64,000 nucleotides of DNA. It comes from Eutypella sp. D-1 (taxonomy: Eukaryota > Ascomycota > Sordariomycetes > Xylariales > Diatrypaceae). Below, one piece after another: positions 1 through 11,072 of this stretch. Position 1 is the stretch's first letter. Each line of letters opens with the position of its first letter. The translations under genes and the position numbers were made by a program. The DNA is taken from the NCBI GenBank assembly GCA_023313575.1, contig JAJTTP010000005.1:1-64000 (forward strand), in the 5' to 3' direction. The notes below the pieces were generated by a model. That model was not told where the DNA came from and did not search any database. It worked only from the letters and a program-made list of their open reading frames with translations.

Positions 1-1004
1 GTTCACTAGAAACGCCATGATACCTAGTGGAAGGAAGATGATGAGCGCCAACAATCGTGGTACTTTCCCTGCATACCAAAGAATGGTGGATGCCGCTGAG
101 GCGGGATCCTTGGGGCCCAGGGGTGAGACGGGGTTTCGCGGGTCGATGATGACGTCTTCGTACCCCTTCAGATAATTGGCCTTGATCTTAGTCGGGTCTG
201 AGTAAGGATCCGTTTTGGAGATGGCCGTTGTGTAGTAGACGGCGCTCCTATCGTTGACAACATTCGCGTACAAGGTCCTTCGCTTGAACCTCTTCAGACC
301 GGACATGAAAATGGAGTCGGGATCGGCAAGGACGGCTAGTAAAGGGCGTTCGGTCTCCCGGAACTTGTCGTTTGTGAAGAGCTGGCGGCCGGATGTGGAC
401 AGCAGCCTCGCGCCGAGGACGTTCCAGACGTGGTTATGCCACCCGCGCAAAGGGGTTCTCACACCGAGATGGGGCGATGCGAAGGTGGTGAAGTTGACAG
501 GCTCGACCTGGTCGAAGACGCCACCCTTGGCCTGCAACAACCCAACCGCGTAGCGTGCCACCAGGCCGCCTAGAGAGTACCCCACGATGCTCAGCTTAGT
601 GATTCGGCCGCCCCTGCTCCGGATCTTCGCTAGCTCCTCCTCGATCTCGACGCACACCCGCTCGCCTCCAAGCTCGATTCCGTCATAAGTGAAGCTGCCG
701 CTATTCCTCGCCGCGACCAGGATATACACTTCATCTTCAGAGTAGGCCGCGCGGAGAGCCTTCGCGATCGATCGCATGTGGTCCGGATTTCCCCATAGCT
801 ACGTGGTGGAAAAAATAAAAAAGAAGCGCCGCCTGTTGTCAGTCGTGACGTGTCACTTTTGGTAGGTGGGATCAGTAGGATCTAACGTGCAGGGAAGGGG
901 AGGTACGAATAGGGGCGGATAGGGAAAGGGATGGGTTGCATAATTACCCCATGAACTAAAACGCACAGGTGATCAGCCTGCAGGCTGCCTCCGTTGAGCT
1001 CCAT
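1..1004 (-). CDS. DUF676 family lipase/serine esterase (3' part off the window)
   Basis: Two exons are visible, 1004-948 and 798-1, joined over a 149-bp GT-AG intron in phase 0. The protein continues past the left edge; 285 residues are visible. Exon 1 encodes a short N terminus ending HLCVLVHG, the first strand and oxyanion region of an alpha/beta hydrolase, and exon 2 continues with LWGNPDHM. GYSLGGLVARYAVG follows, placing the nucleophile Ser at about residue 94. The last visible part has a hydrophobic stretch (LLALIIFLPLGIMAFLV), probably a membrane anchor. This arrangement is known from the DUF676 lipases that include yeast lipid-droplet phospholipase Lpl1, so a lipid esterase acting at a membrane or lipid droplet is likely. 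The catalytic Asp and His are not assigned. The start is the only ATG that opens this frame before the VHG motif. It is divergent from the monooxygenase at 2439. Confidence 0.88.
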
Positions 1005-2438
1005 TATAGATTGTATCCCCCGTTTCTGTGTCTACGAAAATAAGAGAAAAAATAAAAAGAGAGTAACCTATGACTATCACAAATGCCTACGTCCACGCTC
1101 AAACGTGATGACCTCGGGAATGTGTAATGATGCCAGCACCGCGAAGCCAAAAACGCCGCTATGGAAAATACAATGGGACCTGTCGAGCTATGTACCTAGG
1201 TATAGCAGCTTATCTCCGCAAGCTCCGTTCCTGTCTTCCCGTCCCTGATTCCGTTTCCACTTTTAAGTGGGGACCAGAACGCCGGACTTGGAACCTTCCA
1301 AGTTTGGAATGTCTTAGGTGTGCCTTATCTTATGCAGGAATTCGATACCCGTCCTGCCCGTGGACTAGGGAGGCCTGGACCTCGGGAATAGTACCTATCA
1401 TTATACGTACTTATCATACAATGTATGATAACAGATGAACTGTTTTGTATGAGTAAGAAGTTGCCGCAGGTCTGTTGAAGACCAGAGAAACCAAAGGTGT
1501 GATCCCAATGCTAGTTATCTTCTTAGGGTTGAGGTCCAGATCTCTAAGTCTTACCAATGAGATAAATTCCAACTCAAGCCGTAGTCCAGATATTGTATAT
1601 GCGGTCCCGTAGCTTCGTTGTGAAGCTGGCGCATGTGACGGGGTAAGTTCAATTCGTGATGTTGCTTCTGTTCCTTAAGCATTTGTTTTAGTTCGCTTGA
1701 GGCATCGTCTTGGCCCTTGACGGACTTATCAAAATGCTTACCGGCCAGGCAGGAACCGATATGTGATGCCAGAGGTTTGAGGCCCGTTGGGAGGTGGGTT
1801 TCGAATTGTCGAATATCTATAATTCTTGAATGCGACGAGTGTCGTCGTCGCTAGAGCTTCGCATAAACATCTTCACTACCTCATCCATTTGACCACCTAG
1901 GTTCTAAAAGGGGCCGGGGGTTGGGTGTAGGCGCCGCTCAGAGGGCCTTCTCTTCACTATTCCAAACCGTTAACTTATATCATTAGCCAAGTAGTAGAAG
2001 TTATATTTCGCTACATTAGATCAACATTTAGCTTTCAACTTGTTCGGGTTCTTCGGTTTTATACAATGTCGCCTGGTCCCTTTCCGCACTACTGAGCAAT
2101 GGCATTACAAGCGAGACTAAGTACGTATAGTGTTTATAGAGACTTTACTAGATGCATCCTATAGAATCTCGCATTACGAATCCCCTCGCGGTTCGACTTC
2201 CGCCCTCGGTAGCACGCTATACATGTGCCTGTTCTGGATTCACCAAAGCCCCAGTATATTCAGCAACATTATGGATGGTGCAATCTTGTCCAAAATGACG
2301 AACGTTACCTGCTAACAGGATAACTACGTACTCCGCAACCCGTCCTCACCGCGACGTTCAAGATTTACGTTTCATCAACATAATCAACTCGTGTTTGAGA
2401 CATACTATTCAAATCTAAACCGTGGCATTTAGGAGGAA
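1005..2438. other. intergenic, shared 5' space of lipase and monooxygenase
   Basis: No gene is supported here. Short open frames lack any recognisable protein pattern. The space separates two divergent genes and must hold both promoters. No clear repeat is seen. Confidence 0.6.
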
Positions 2439-4466
2439 ATGTCTCCATATGAAGGTATCAAGTCGGTGGCGGTTATTGGAGCCGGTGCGGCAGGTGAGTA
2501 ATCCGTCATTTAATAGAAATAAGCCCCGGGTTCCCCCACCTTACCACTATTTATAGAGACTTACTTTTAGCATGGCGTTAATTGGTTCAATTGCTAGGTA
2601 TAATAACAGCGGTGGCTCTCAAAGCTGAGAACCACTTCGAGAGGATCCAAGTCTTCGAGAGAAGATCAACGGCCGGAGGAACATGGTAAGCACATGTACA
2701 AAAATCAATAGCGGTCGGGATAGAGACCCGGTATATACAGTTTTTACTGAATGATCTCCAGGATATACGATGCGGACCCGTCGCCAAGTCTCCCGATCTA
2801 TCCGGGTCATCTACCGCCGGAGACGGATCCGAAGCTAGACATACCCGGGGACTTACCTCAGGTCAAGCCGCACAACAAGCAGGAGCGATATGTGCTAACT
2901 CCGATCTATGATTCTCTAACGTGAGGCTCCGCGTGTAACGGGCGGATTGTGACTCCTATTACTAGGGAGTTCGGGGAGGTCTGTTCTTGCTGACGGGTAA
3001 GAAAAACAACAGGACCAACGTTCCCGACATAGCGATGGCCTTCTCCGATGCGCGGTTCGCGTACGGTCCGTTCGCTCCGCACTACGTGCCCAGGCAGTAC
3101 CTGGAGAACTACGTGACCAAACACAGGATCGACGAACATCTGGTGCTCAACACGACAGTCGAGGACCTGACCAGGATACCCCCCGGAAAGCGGGGAGGGC
3201 TGGACCGCTGGAGGGTCGTGCTCAGACAACACGACCTGCTCCGTCACATTGATGTCTGGTGGGAGGAGGTCTTCGACGCCGTAGTGCTGGCTAACGGCCA
3301 CTACTCGGTGCCTTTTGTAAGCGGCGGGCCCCAGTAACCATCAAAATGATGCATTTCGAACTGATGATATCTTTCCCGAAGGTGCCACAAGTCAAGGGGC
3401 TTAATGCTTACTTGGAGAAGTTCCCCGGCCGCGTGGTGCACAGCAAGTACTACCGTTCGCCAGCCGTGTACACGGATAAAAAGGTGATAGTGATCGGGAA
3501 CTCTGCCTCGGGCTATGACGTGGCGAGAGACCTTTTGTCGACGGCGCGACTTCCCGTATACCAGTCGCGGCGGTCGAAGGGACGGTCGGAAGGCGACGAG
3601 CCGCCGCCGGGTATCGAATGGAAGCCCGTCATCACGGAGTACGAGGCCGCGACCGGTCGCATCACGTTCGCGGACGGCACGCACCTGGACGACGTAGACG
3701 CAGTCATCTACTGCACTGGCTACCGGTCATCATATCCAATGGTTCGGGAGCACCTTTCTTTGTCTACACACGAGCTGTGACTCGGAGCTTCCCGAAACAC
3801 CGCCCGGCATGCTAGAAAGAGAAGATAGCTAACTCCCAGTTGTTGCAGTGGAACGCGGAGGCGAACGGCAGGAGCGGGGTCGGCGGCGCGGGGCTGTGGG
3901 ACTACGAGGCGGACAAGCTGGTGGGCAACTACTGGCACACGTTCTTCCGGGACCTGCCCAGCCTCGCGGCGGTCGGGGTGCCGCGCACGCTGACGTTCCG
4001 CAGCTTCGAGTACCAGGCGGTGGCGATCGCGCGGCTGTGGGCGGGGCGCAGCGTGCGCGGGCTCCCCGGGCCCGAGGAGCAGGCGCGCTGGGAGGCGGGG
4101 CGGGAGCAAGCCACGCGCCGCGACGGCCGCCGCTTCCATGACATCCCCTGGGAGGACGGCGAGACCCACCACTGGCTGGGGGGCCTCTTCGAGATCGCCG
4201 GCCTCGGCACCCTCACGGGCGACGGCCGCATTCCCCCGGTGCTCAGCAAGGAGCTCATCTGGGCTATCGAGCACATTCGGAAGTACCCGGATCCGAACAA
4301 AGGGGAGGACGGGGGGAAAGAAGGCGCTATTGCTGCCGCTGCTACTGACGACCGAGAGTCTGGTCAGGCTGCTACTACGGAAGAAAAGAAGCAGGAGATG
4401 GAGCAAGAGGCGGAATGGATTGTGGTGGATAGACCTCACAGAAAAGATCTGCTGAGTTTCATATAA
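2439..4466 (+). CDS. flavin-containing monooxygenase (FMO-type)
   Basis: Six exons: 2439-2493, 2598-2685, 2762-2920, 3013-3316, 3382-3741 and 3849-4466. Together they encode 527 residues with consistent phases throughout. The N terminus holds the FAD dinucleotide motif GAGAAG near residue 14. The middle has the FMO signature FPGRVVHSKYY, matching FxGxxxHxxxY/W, followed by the NADPH-binding motif VIVIGNSASG. The later DAVIYCTGY matches the ATG-type motif that links the two nucleotide sites. Members of this class use NADPH and O2 to oxygenate nitrogen, sulphur or carbonyl compounds; the substrate cannot be read from the sequence. The C-terminal 50 residues are acidic and Glu/Ala-rich, unlike the core. 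The donor of intron 5 (GTTCGG) is weak but gives YPM-WNAEAN, which fits the family. No biosynthetic genes sit beside it, so a stand-alone detoxification or metabolic role is an inference. Confidence 0.88.
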
Positions 4467-5180
4467 TCATGTCCTCCTTTAAGAATCGATGTTAGAAATT
4501 CCGACTTATACCTGTTTACCGTTTCTTAGACTGGATAGCTTAGGTTTAAGACCGAGTATTTTAGAATTATGCATGTCAAAATCTATGTTGTAAGAACAAA
4601 CGGAAGAACTTTCCCAATACCTGCCTGCATATACATAACTTCATGCAAATTTCAATCGAGGTAACACTGGCAGATGCCTACAGACACATTCCAGCCTATC
4701 AAGCCTATGTAGGTACCTAAGTCAGGCATTTACCCAATGCTACGGTACCTACCTAGTACACTAGCGCGACCTGAAATCCATAACTAATAGCTGAAGGGAC
4801 ATGGCAACACTCCTGAGATCAGACACTGCTCAGGTGCATTTAGGCATGTTTTACCAAGCCGCTAGAGCTAAGTCAACTATCATCCCGTTAAACTCCACAC
4901 CTGCAGGCAACTTGGCAACTCCTTCCCATCCATGATTACCGCATTCGTGTTAGGATTGTTAGATCGCCTGCCTCAACCACAAACACACACAGCCTCTTCC
5001 TCTTAACAAACATCATAACAATTGACTACACTAAATCGGGCCCAAAGCGCACTCCATCAACGCCTTCCAACCTTCAAATTTGATATGATTTTGGGTCATT
5101 TTGAGCAACCAAGCGTTCCTCTGCCTACCCTCCTCTTTCTTTTTGTTGTCATCATCGTAATCAGTATCACCATCATCATC
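4467..5180. other. intergenic, promoter of REX3
   Basis: AT-richer spacer containing GGTACC/TACCTA motifs around 4708-4765. The frame of the next gene stays open back to 5022 and would encode a hydrophobic run, but this is probably 5' untranslated sequence. No other gene is supported. Confidence 0.55.
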
Positions 5181-7334
5181 ATGGCCAATCCGTTGGCATC
5201 ACTCAAACATCTCCCATGTCCTGCTGGTGATAGTTGCACAGCATTCCAATGCCTGTTCAGACATAATCGGGATAGGACAGGTGAAAACTCGAATGAAAAA
5301 TTGGAGCGACAGCGTTTATCAAATGAGGCTGCATCTCTAGAGTTAGAGGAAGAAGGCCCCAGGAAACGTCCGAAGCTTACTCAAGAAGCATCGCCAGCCT
5401 CACGTGATACCAGCAGTTTGAACCGGGAAGCAGGTCCGAGCAAAGAAGTCAGGAATGTGATTGCCAAATCCCAAACCAGCGATGTATCCCCATCCGGCAA
5501 ACTAGGTACCGTCACAAAGCCATCGTCTTCACAAGCCACGAATAAGAGTGCACAATCTCCTGCCAAACAGGCAGCGCCCAACAGCAATGCAATGCAAGGT
5601 CAGGCCCGGACCTTAACAACACCAGCAGCATCTTCGCCATCATCTACTCCATCTGCAGCAAAACCCCCCCATCAGCCGAAGACATCTGTGAAGACGGCCC
5701 CAAAGAAGGCAGAGACGCTCAATCCTCGTCTACTCAAGAAATCGCCTGCCCAGCACGACTTTAGGATGAAAATGGTTACGGCATTGCATGAGCAGTACAC
5801 CCGGCTCAATAATGAAATCAAGAAGGACCCGAGCAATAAAGGTTCTAAGTTGGTGCTATCGGTCCAGGATCTCATTATCAAGACCCTGGACGAGGAGCAA
5901 GAGGTTGCGACCAAGAAGGCCGCGGTCTATCCCAATTCCATGAAGAGCAAGATCATGTCCTATAAGCGCATGTCGGTCGCACAGTGGAAGGACGAGCGGA
6001 CCAAGGCCGTCGAGGAGGCGAGTCAGCCGGCCGAGAAACCGGAACCCTCGGAGCCCATCGTCACCGGCCTGACTGTGCCTCAGGAGGTCGAGTTCGTGAG
6101 GATGCTGGCCACGCCCCTGACAGACCTACAACGCTACGGCTACATCACCACCATACCCACGGAGGACGAGATCCGCGGGGCGAGCGAGGCGGCCGAATCG
6201 TCAGGGAATACCGAGGCGTGCGACAGGTGCACGAGGCGGTTCCAGGTGTTCCCGGGCCGGAGGGAAGAGGACGGCGCGCTGGCCAGCAACGGCAGCTGCA
6301 CGCACCACCCGGGCAAGCCGTACTACCCGGACCGACAGCCGGGCGACAGGTCAGCGGGACGGCGAAAGTACCGGTGCTGCCAGCAGGCGGTCGGGGACGG
6401 GGATACGGAGGCGGCGGCGGGCTGCACGACGTCGGACACGCACGTGTTCAAGACAACGGACCCAAAGCGGCACGCGGGCGTGCTCAATTTCGCCGAGACC
6501 CCGCCCAACCCCTCCGTGCCCGCCGACCGCGCCGTCAGCTTCGACTGCGAGATGGGCTACACCGTGCGCGGGCTCGAGCTCATTCGGCTGACCGCCGTGT
6601 CCTGGCCCGACGGCGCCGACCTCATCGACGTCCTTGTGCGCCCCGTCGGCGAGACCCTCGACCTCAACACCCGCTACTCGGGCGTGAGCCCCGAAGACAT
6701 GGTGAACGCGGAGCTGCTAGGTCCGGGCGACGATCCGCGGCCGGTATTTGTGCCCGCCTCCCCACTCTCAAACGACGACAACGACGAAGACACCTCCAAC
6801 CCCGCGAAACCGAAACCCCCGCCCCGCCGCATCCTCAAGCTCGTGCCCTCACCCCGCGCAGCGCGCGACCTGCTCTTCTCGATCCTGGCGCCGAACACGC
6901 CGCTCATCGGGCACGGCACGGAGAACGACCTCAACGCGGTGCGCGTGGTGCACCCGACGGTGGTGGACACGGCGCTACTATATCCGCACCGGCGGGGGCT
7001 ACCGGCGCGCAACGGACTCCGGCAGCTCACCGAGACGCACCTGGGCCGGCGCATCCAACTCGAGGGCGTCGCCGGCGGCCAGGCCCAGGGCCACGACAGC
7101 GCGGAGGACGCGCGCGCCGCTGGCGACCTCGTTCGTCTGAGAGTTCGCGACGAGTGGCGCCGCAAGCGCGCGGAGGGCTGGACCGTCGCTCATGAGGAGG
7201 ACGATGCCGGTGTCGTTAGATTTCGCCCGCCTGGCGAGGAGGACGGCGGCTGGACCGTCGTCGGTGCTAAGAGGAAACATGCGCAGACCAATGGTATCAA
7301 TGGCGGCGGCAACGGCGAGGGGTTGAACTATTAG
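5181..7334 (+). CDS. REX3: RNA exonuclease 3 (DEDDh 3'-5' exonuclease)
   Basis: Single exon of 717 residues from the chosen ATG at 5181. The start is preferred because MANPLASLKHLPCPAGDSC begins a small CCCH zinc finger (C-x5-C-x4-C-x3-H). The in-frame upstream ATG at 5022 would add only a low-complexity hydrophobic run. A Ser/Pro/Lys-rich linker follows, then Cys pairs (CDRC, CTHHPGK, YRCC) of a second zinc-binding region near residues 345-410. The exonuclease domain starts near residue 448 with FDCEMG (catalytic D and E). It continues with GHGTENDLNAV (D) and ends with HDSAED (H and D), the complete DEDDh set. Known Rex3 proteins trim 3' ends of stable RNAs such as RNase MRP RNA in the nucleus. 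Base composition rises to very GC-rich over the catalytic half, so antisense frames also stay open there. Confidence 0.9.
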   Translation: MANPLASLKHLPCPAGDSCTAFQCLFRHNRDRTGENSNEKLERQRLSNEAASLELEEEGPRKRPKLTQEASPASRDTSSLNREAGPSKEVRNVIAKSQTSDVSPSGKLGTVTKPSSSQATNKSAQSPAKQAAPNSNAMQGQARTLTTPAASSPSSTPSAAKPPHQPKTSVKTAPKKAETLNPRLLKKSPAQHDFRMKMVTALHEQYTRLNNEIKKDPSNKGSKLVLSVQDLIIKTLDEEQEVATKKAAVYPNSMKSKIMSYKRMSVAQWKDERTKAVEEASQPAEKPEPSEPIVTGLTVPQEVEFVRMLATPLTDLQRYGYITTIPTEDEIRGASEAAESSGNTEACDRCTRRFQVFPGRREEDGALASNGSCTHHPGKPYYPDRQPGDRSAGRRKYRCCQQAVGDGDTEAAAGCTTSDTHVFKTTDPKRHAGVLNFAETPPNPSVPADRAVSFDCEMGYTVRGLELIRLTAVSWPDGADLIDVLVRPVGETLDLNTRYSGVSPEDMVNAELLGPGDDPRPVFVPASPLSNDDNDEDTSNPAKPKPPPRRILKLVPSPRAARDLLFSILAPNTPLIGHGTENDLNAVRVVHPTVVDTALLYPHRRGLPARNGLRQLTETHLGRRIQLEGVAGGQAQGHDSAEDARAAGDLVRLRVRDEWRRKRAEGWTVAHEEDDAGVVRFRPPGEEDGGWTVVGAKRKHAQTNGINGGGNGEGLNY

Positions 7335-7901
7335 ACCGGGTCATCTTCCCGCCGAAGCGGATAGGACGGGGACGTCGGTGAGAGGCTTTTTTGCAGGTAT
7401 TCATTCTACGGCATGGCCAATGTTTTTTTTTTTTTTTTTCGTGAGCGGGCGCTTGGTCTTTGTTGATTTGCAGGGGGGTTCCTATGGTTTACTTTGTCGC
7501 CGGGAGCACGAGCATATACGGTATGGCATGAGAGCACAAAAGCTTCTGCCGCGCCTGCGTGGATAAAACAGGCTTTCTACATTAAGTACACCCGTAGACA
7601 AACAAAACAAAAGGAGACTATGCTTGCCCTCTTTTGACAATTGAGGCATACATACATATGTTTTTACTTTTTTCTTTTTATGGCATATGCCTCCGAAGTG
7701 GAGAGAAGAAAACCGGCGGGACCTATTCTGATGTTCCCCCCCTTTGCCTTTCATCTGTCGTTCGCTCGTAGACGTCTCTTTCCATCCGCGACTCCGTCTC
7801 CGAGATGACATGATAAAAGAGTTATATAGTACATTTGTTGGTTTAGGTCCTCCTCACCCCGCCATCAACCAGTCGGTCACTCACTTACTCGCCGACTCCG
7901 A
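7335..7901. other. convergent 3' space between REX3 and PHB1
   Basis: Contains a T-run of about 16 near 7424-7439 and presumably both 3' untranslated regions. No gene is supported. Confidence 0.55.
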
Positions 7902-8861
7902 TCACGTCCTACCAACATTTAACAGAAGCTGGCTGCCCTGCTTACCGCCGGGGAGGTAGGCGACATTAGGATTGGAGGCGAGGGTCTGGGCGATTTCGCG
8001 GGAGGCCTCGATCTTACGGATCTGGACAAGGCCGTCGCCGGACTTGGCGACGGCGCGACCAATGGTATCAGCACTTTCGGCCTCGCCCTCGGCGCGGATG
8101 ACGTTGGCCTGACGCTCCTGCTCAGCGCGCTCGACGATGAAGCGGGCGCGCTCGGCGTCCTGCTGGGCGATCTGCTTCTGCTCGACGGCCTTGGTGAACT
8201 CCTTGCCGAAGGTCATGTGCGTGATGGACACGTCCTCGAGCGCGATGTTGAACTCCCGCGCCCGCTTCATCAGGTCCGCCCGGATCCGCTGCGATACCGC
8301 CTCCCGCTGCGTGATCAGCTCCGCCGCGTCGAATTGCGCCACGATCGCCTTCAGCACCTCGTTGCCGATGGACGGGAGCACGCGCTCGTCGTAGTCATTT
8401 CCTAGGTTCTAAGGTTCAAGTTAGTCATATTTCTACTTCCTTCTCCTCCCCCCTCTTCCCCCACCCCATCTCGCTCTTGCGCTTTCTCCCTCCTGAGAGA
8501 GAATGATTGGCGTTGCTATAAGATCAAAAGGCTTCCTTACCTGGTAGATCTTGGGCAGGTTCTGGACCTCGGGACGATGGAGGACGCGGAGGGTCAGGCT
8601 GACCATCTGCAGGTCCTTGGAGCCGGTGGTGGTGGCGATGTTGCGGGGCTTGGTGCGGACGTCGAAGATGATGCTGCGCTGGAGCCAGGGGACCAGGAAG
8701 TGGGTGCCCTCGCCGACGACGGTCTCCTTGACGCCCTGCAGACGGTCGAAGATGACGGCCCGCGTGCCGCCCTTGACGTCGTAGATGGACGATTGGATCG
8801 CTGCGACCCCGATCGCTGCGGGCACCGCCCAGCGGTATAGTTGGTTGAGGGAATTGGCCAT
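7902..8861 (-). CDS. PHB1: prohibitin-1
   Basis: Two exons, 8861-8541 and 8408-7902, joined in phase 0 (IYQ-NLGNDYDERV), encode 275 residues. The N terminus MANSLNQLYRWAVPAAIGVA forms the short membrane anchor. The PHB/SPFH domain follows with GGTRAVIFDRLQGV and EGTHFLVPW, then the Glu/Ala/Arg-rich coiled coil (EQKQIAQQDAERARFIVERA). The C terminus ends LPGGKQGSQLLLNVG, typical of fungal Phb1. Prohibitin-1 forms ring assemblies with prohibitin-2 in the inner mitochondrial membrane and chaperones respiratory subunits and the m-AAA protease. The length matches the family. It is divergent from the respiratory-chain gene QCR8 across 752 bp. Confidence 0.97.
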
Positions 8862-9613
8862 TATGTGCTGTTTTTCTGTCTTTGGCTTTTTTTCTTCTAT
8901 TTTCTATTATTTTTCTTTTCTTCTCTCTCCCTCCCCGCTTTCGAGGATTCGAATGGCCCGGTGCTGCCGTCGCACTTAAAAGCTGGAGTCGTAAGGTTCG
9001 GAAGCCGTAGAAAAGACCTAAGGATCGGTATGTCGCTAACACCGATTGGAATTGATAAAAAAAAGTTGCAGCTAGGTACGGGTTGAAGAGGGCCCCCCAG
9101 GTTAGATTCTATGAAGCAATTATCAATCACTGGCAATCAGCTTATCACCAAAAGCTTGGAGGTGGGATGAGTTCGGCCCACTCCACTATAATGAAGATAT
9201 TAAGTGTTCAAAGTGGTCAATGCTCCCCTTTTTCAGTGGAGACCTCTTAACAACCGACTGCCCGAGGTCACTTCTACTTTAGGTAATCCCCTCCAATCCA
9301 TAAATGGGATAGTACATGTCCTTTTGAGGCTTAGCGTTTATCTCTTGCCAATTGCCAATTGGAAACCTGCTGTTGTAATTGAACTTGGCAGAAGGCGGAA
9401 CCAGGACCAACTTAGAGCCCTGGAGCCAATCGATTGATTTTAATATTCCACTCCTCCGATCATTTAAATACCAGAGAAAAAGGTGACTATCTTCACGACA
9501 TCATCATAATCTGCGAAGCGTAGCAACCCCCTCGCGCACCCACGATACTAACGCAAATCGACACGGAACGGCACTCACACCATACGTCCTTTTCTACGAC
9601 CTTTTTACTCGAG
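8862..9613. promoter_or_regulatory. bidirectional promoter of PHB1 and QCR8 with CCAAT boxes
   Basis: CCAAT occurs on the + strand near 9293, 9348, 9355 and 9426, and ATTGG (the same box on the - strand) near 9045 and 9358. Two boxes lie only 7 bp apart. The CCAAT-binding HAP complex is known to control respiratory genes in fungi, and both flanking genes encode inner-membrane mitochondrial proteins. Co-regulation from this space is inferred; transcription start sites cannot be seen. Confidence 0.5.
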
Positions 9614-10430
9614 ATGCGTCCTACTCAGGTTCTCCGCGCTGGCGGCGACGTCCCTCTCGGTAGACACAAGAAGTGAGTTGTCTATCCCGCGATGCCTACC
9701 CGACCGATGAATTACCTCTACAATATAAACCAAGTCATAGCGAAGCCATAACAAATGTTTACAACACTGCTAGGCGATGCGGACTTCTATATCATAACGC
9801 AGTAATAGCTAACCGTGGTTTTTACGAATAGGTACCTGGGCACGTGGGGCAACTTCGGTGAGTGAATATTTTCCAAGATTGAGGGTCCAGTTGTCTGTCT
9901 GTCGGTTGGTTGGTTCTACGGTCGAAGGTCCGACGAGCAAGTCCTATCGAAGCAGATGTTGAGGCCAGGCTGGGTTGAGGGTTGGGGGTTGGGGGGGGTT
10001 CTAGTTTTACGGCTCTCCGGCGGGAAGAACGCGTATCATGGGACAAGAGGACGATACAGCTATGCCCATCGGAGGCTACGCATCGGAGAAGTGGTCGACT
10101 AACCAGGATCGCACAAATCACAGGCGGCCCGAAGCAAAGAGGCATCATCAGCTACGGCCTGAGCGCGAACCGTCAAAACCCCCTCGCGGGCGCCGGCCAC
10201 GCCGCCATCTTCAACACCTGGCGCCGGTTCCGTAACCAGGTCCTGTATTGGGCGCCCCCCATGGTCTTCTTCTACTTCGCCATGGAATGGGCCGTCGAGA
10301 GGTGAGTAAGCCCTTAAGATGATATAATTTTCCTCCCTCCCTCTACCGCCAGACCAGATACTTACGAGCTAGCAGGAACGAATATCTGAACTCCAAGGCC
10401 GGCCGCAAGGAGTACGCTGATTCCGAGTAA
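9614..10430 (+). CDS. QCR8: ubiquinol-cytochrome c reductase subunit 8
   Basis: Four exons: 9614-9672, 9832-9857, 10124-10301 and 10376-10430. They encode 105 residues; exon 2 is only 26 bp. MRPTQVLRAGGDVPLGRHKK leads into YLGTWGNFGGPKQRGIISYG. NTWRRFRNQVLYWAPPMVFF follows, with a single transmembrane helix, then NEYLNSKAGRKEY near the C terminus, as in yeast Qcr8. The protein is the small ubiquinone-binding subunit of complex III, anchored in the inner mitochondrial membrane beside cytochrome b. The length is within the family range. Every exon junction restores the expected family sequence, so the model is firm despite its small exons. Confidence 0.95.
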
Positions 10431-11072
10431 GGAAACGAATTCCGGGAAAAGGGAGAATCGGGAACGAGGTGGATCTTGTCGGCGCAATTTTCACGATGTG
10501 TAGACAAGACCTTGTATATCAAATAGAATGGGGGTTTCGACATGGCTAGCCAAAAAAGACAAAGGATCAATCACACTTCATTTATCTACTCCCTAAAAGC
10601 GTCATACTTCACTGTGAATTATTGCGTTCGGCCCTTCTAATGAACCAAACCGTAGCATAGGTGGGGGAAGGTGGAGAGGGTTCCCTCAAGCAACTCGGGG
10701 ATTTTACAGGAAATCAGGTCTTCTCTGGGACTGCCCAGTCAGATACGGTGTTGCAAGCAAGTTCAAGGACTTCAGGAGCAATGCCCCTACATGCCCCCAG
10801 GCGCGCTAATTGCAGCGCAATCTTGGAAAGTGTGACCTTCGAAATGAAGTGCCTCATTATAATAGTCGTACCTTCCTAGGGGCACAAGGACAAGGAGTGA
10901 GGTATCTATGACGTATACACTTCAAATCTCATCCAGGGCCCATCATATCTACCTGTGGCCTTCCTTCCTTAGCTTCCTTCCAATATTACCATTATCCAAT
11001 ACAGGGAAATACAGGGAAAACGGTTTGTAACGTGGCGAACTGTCACTTGAGCACCGGGCACGAGTCAAGTTT
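10431..11072. other. convergent 3' space between QCR8 and CorA-like gene
   Basis: No supported gene. It should contain the 3' ends of both neighbouring transcripts. Confidence 0.55.

Noticed and set aside
5984..7195. 403-codon + strand frame and several antisense frames inside REX3
   Set aside because: Arg/Pro/Ala-rich shadow translations of GC-rich exonuclease coding DNA, with no domain.
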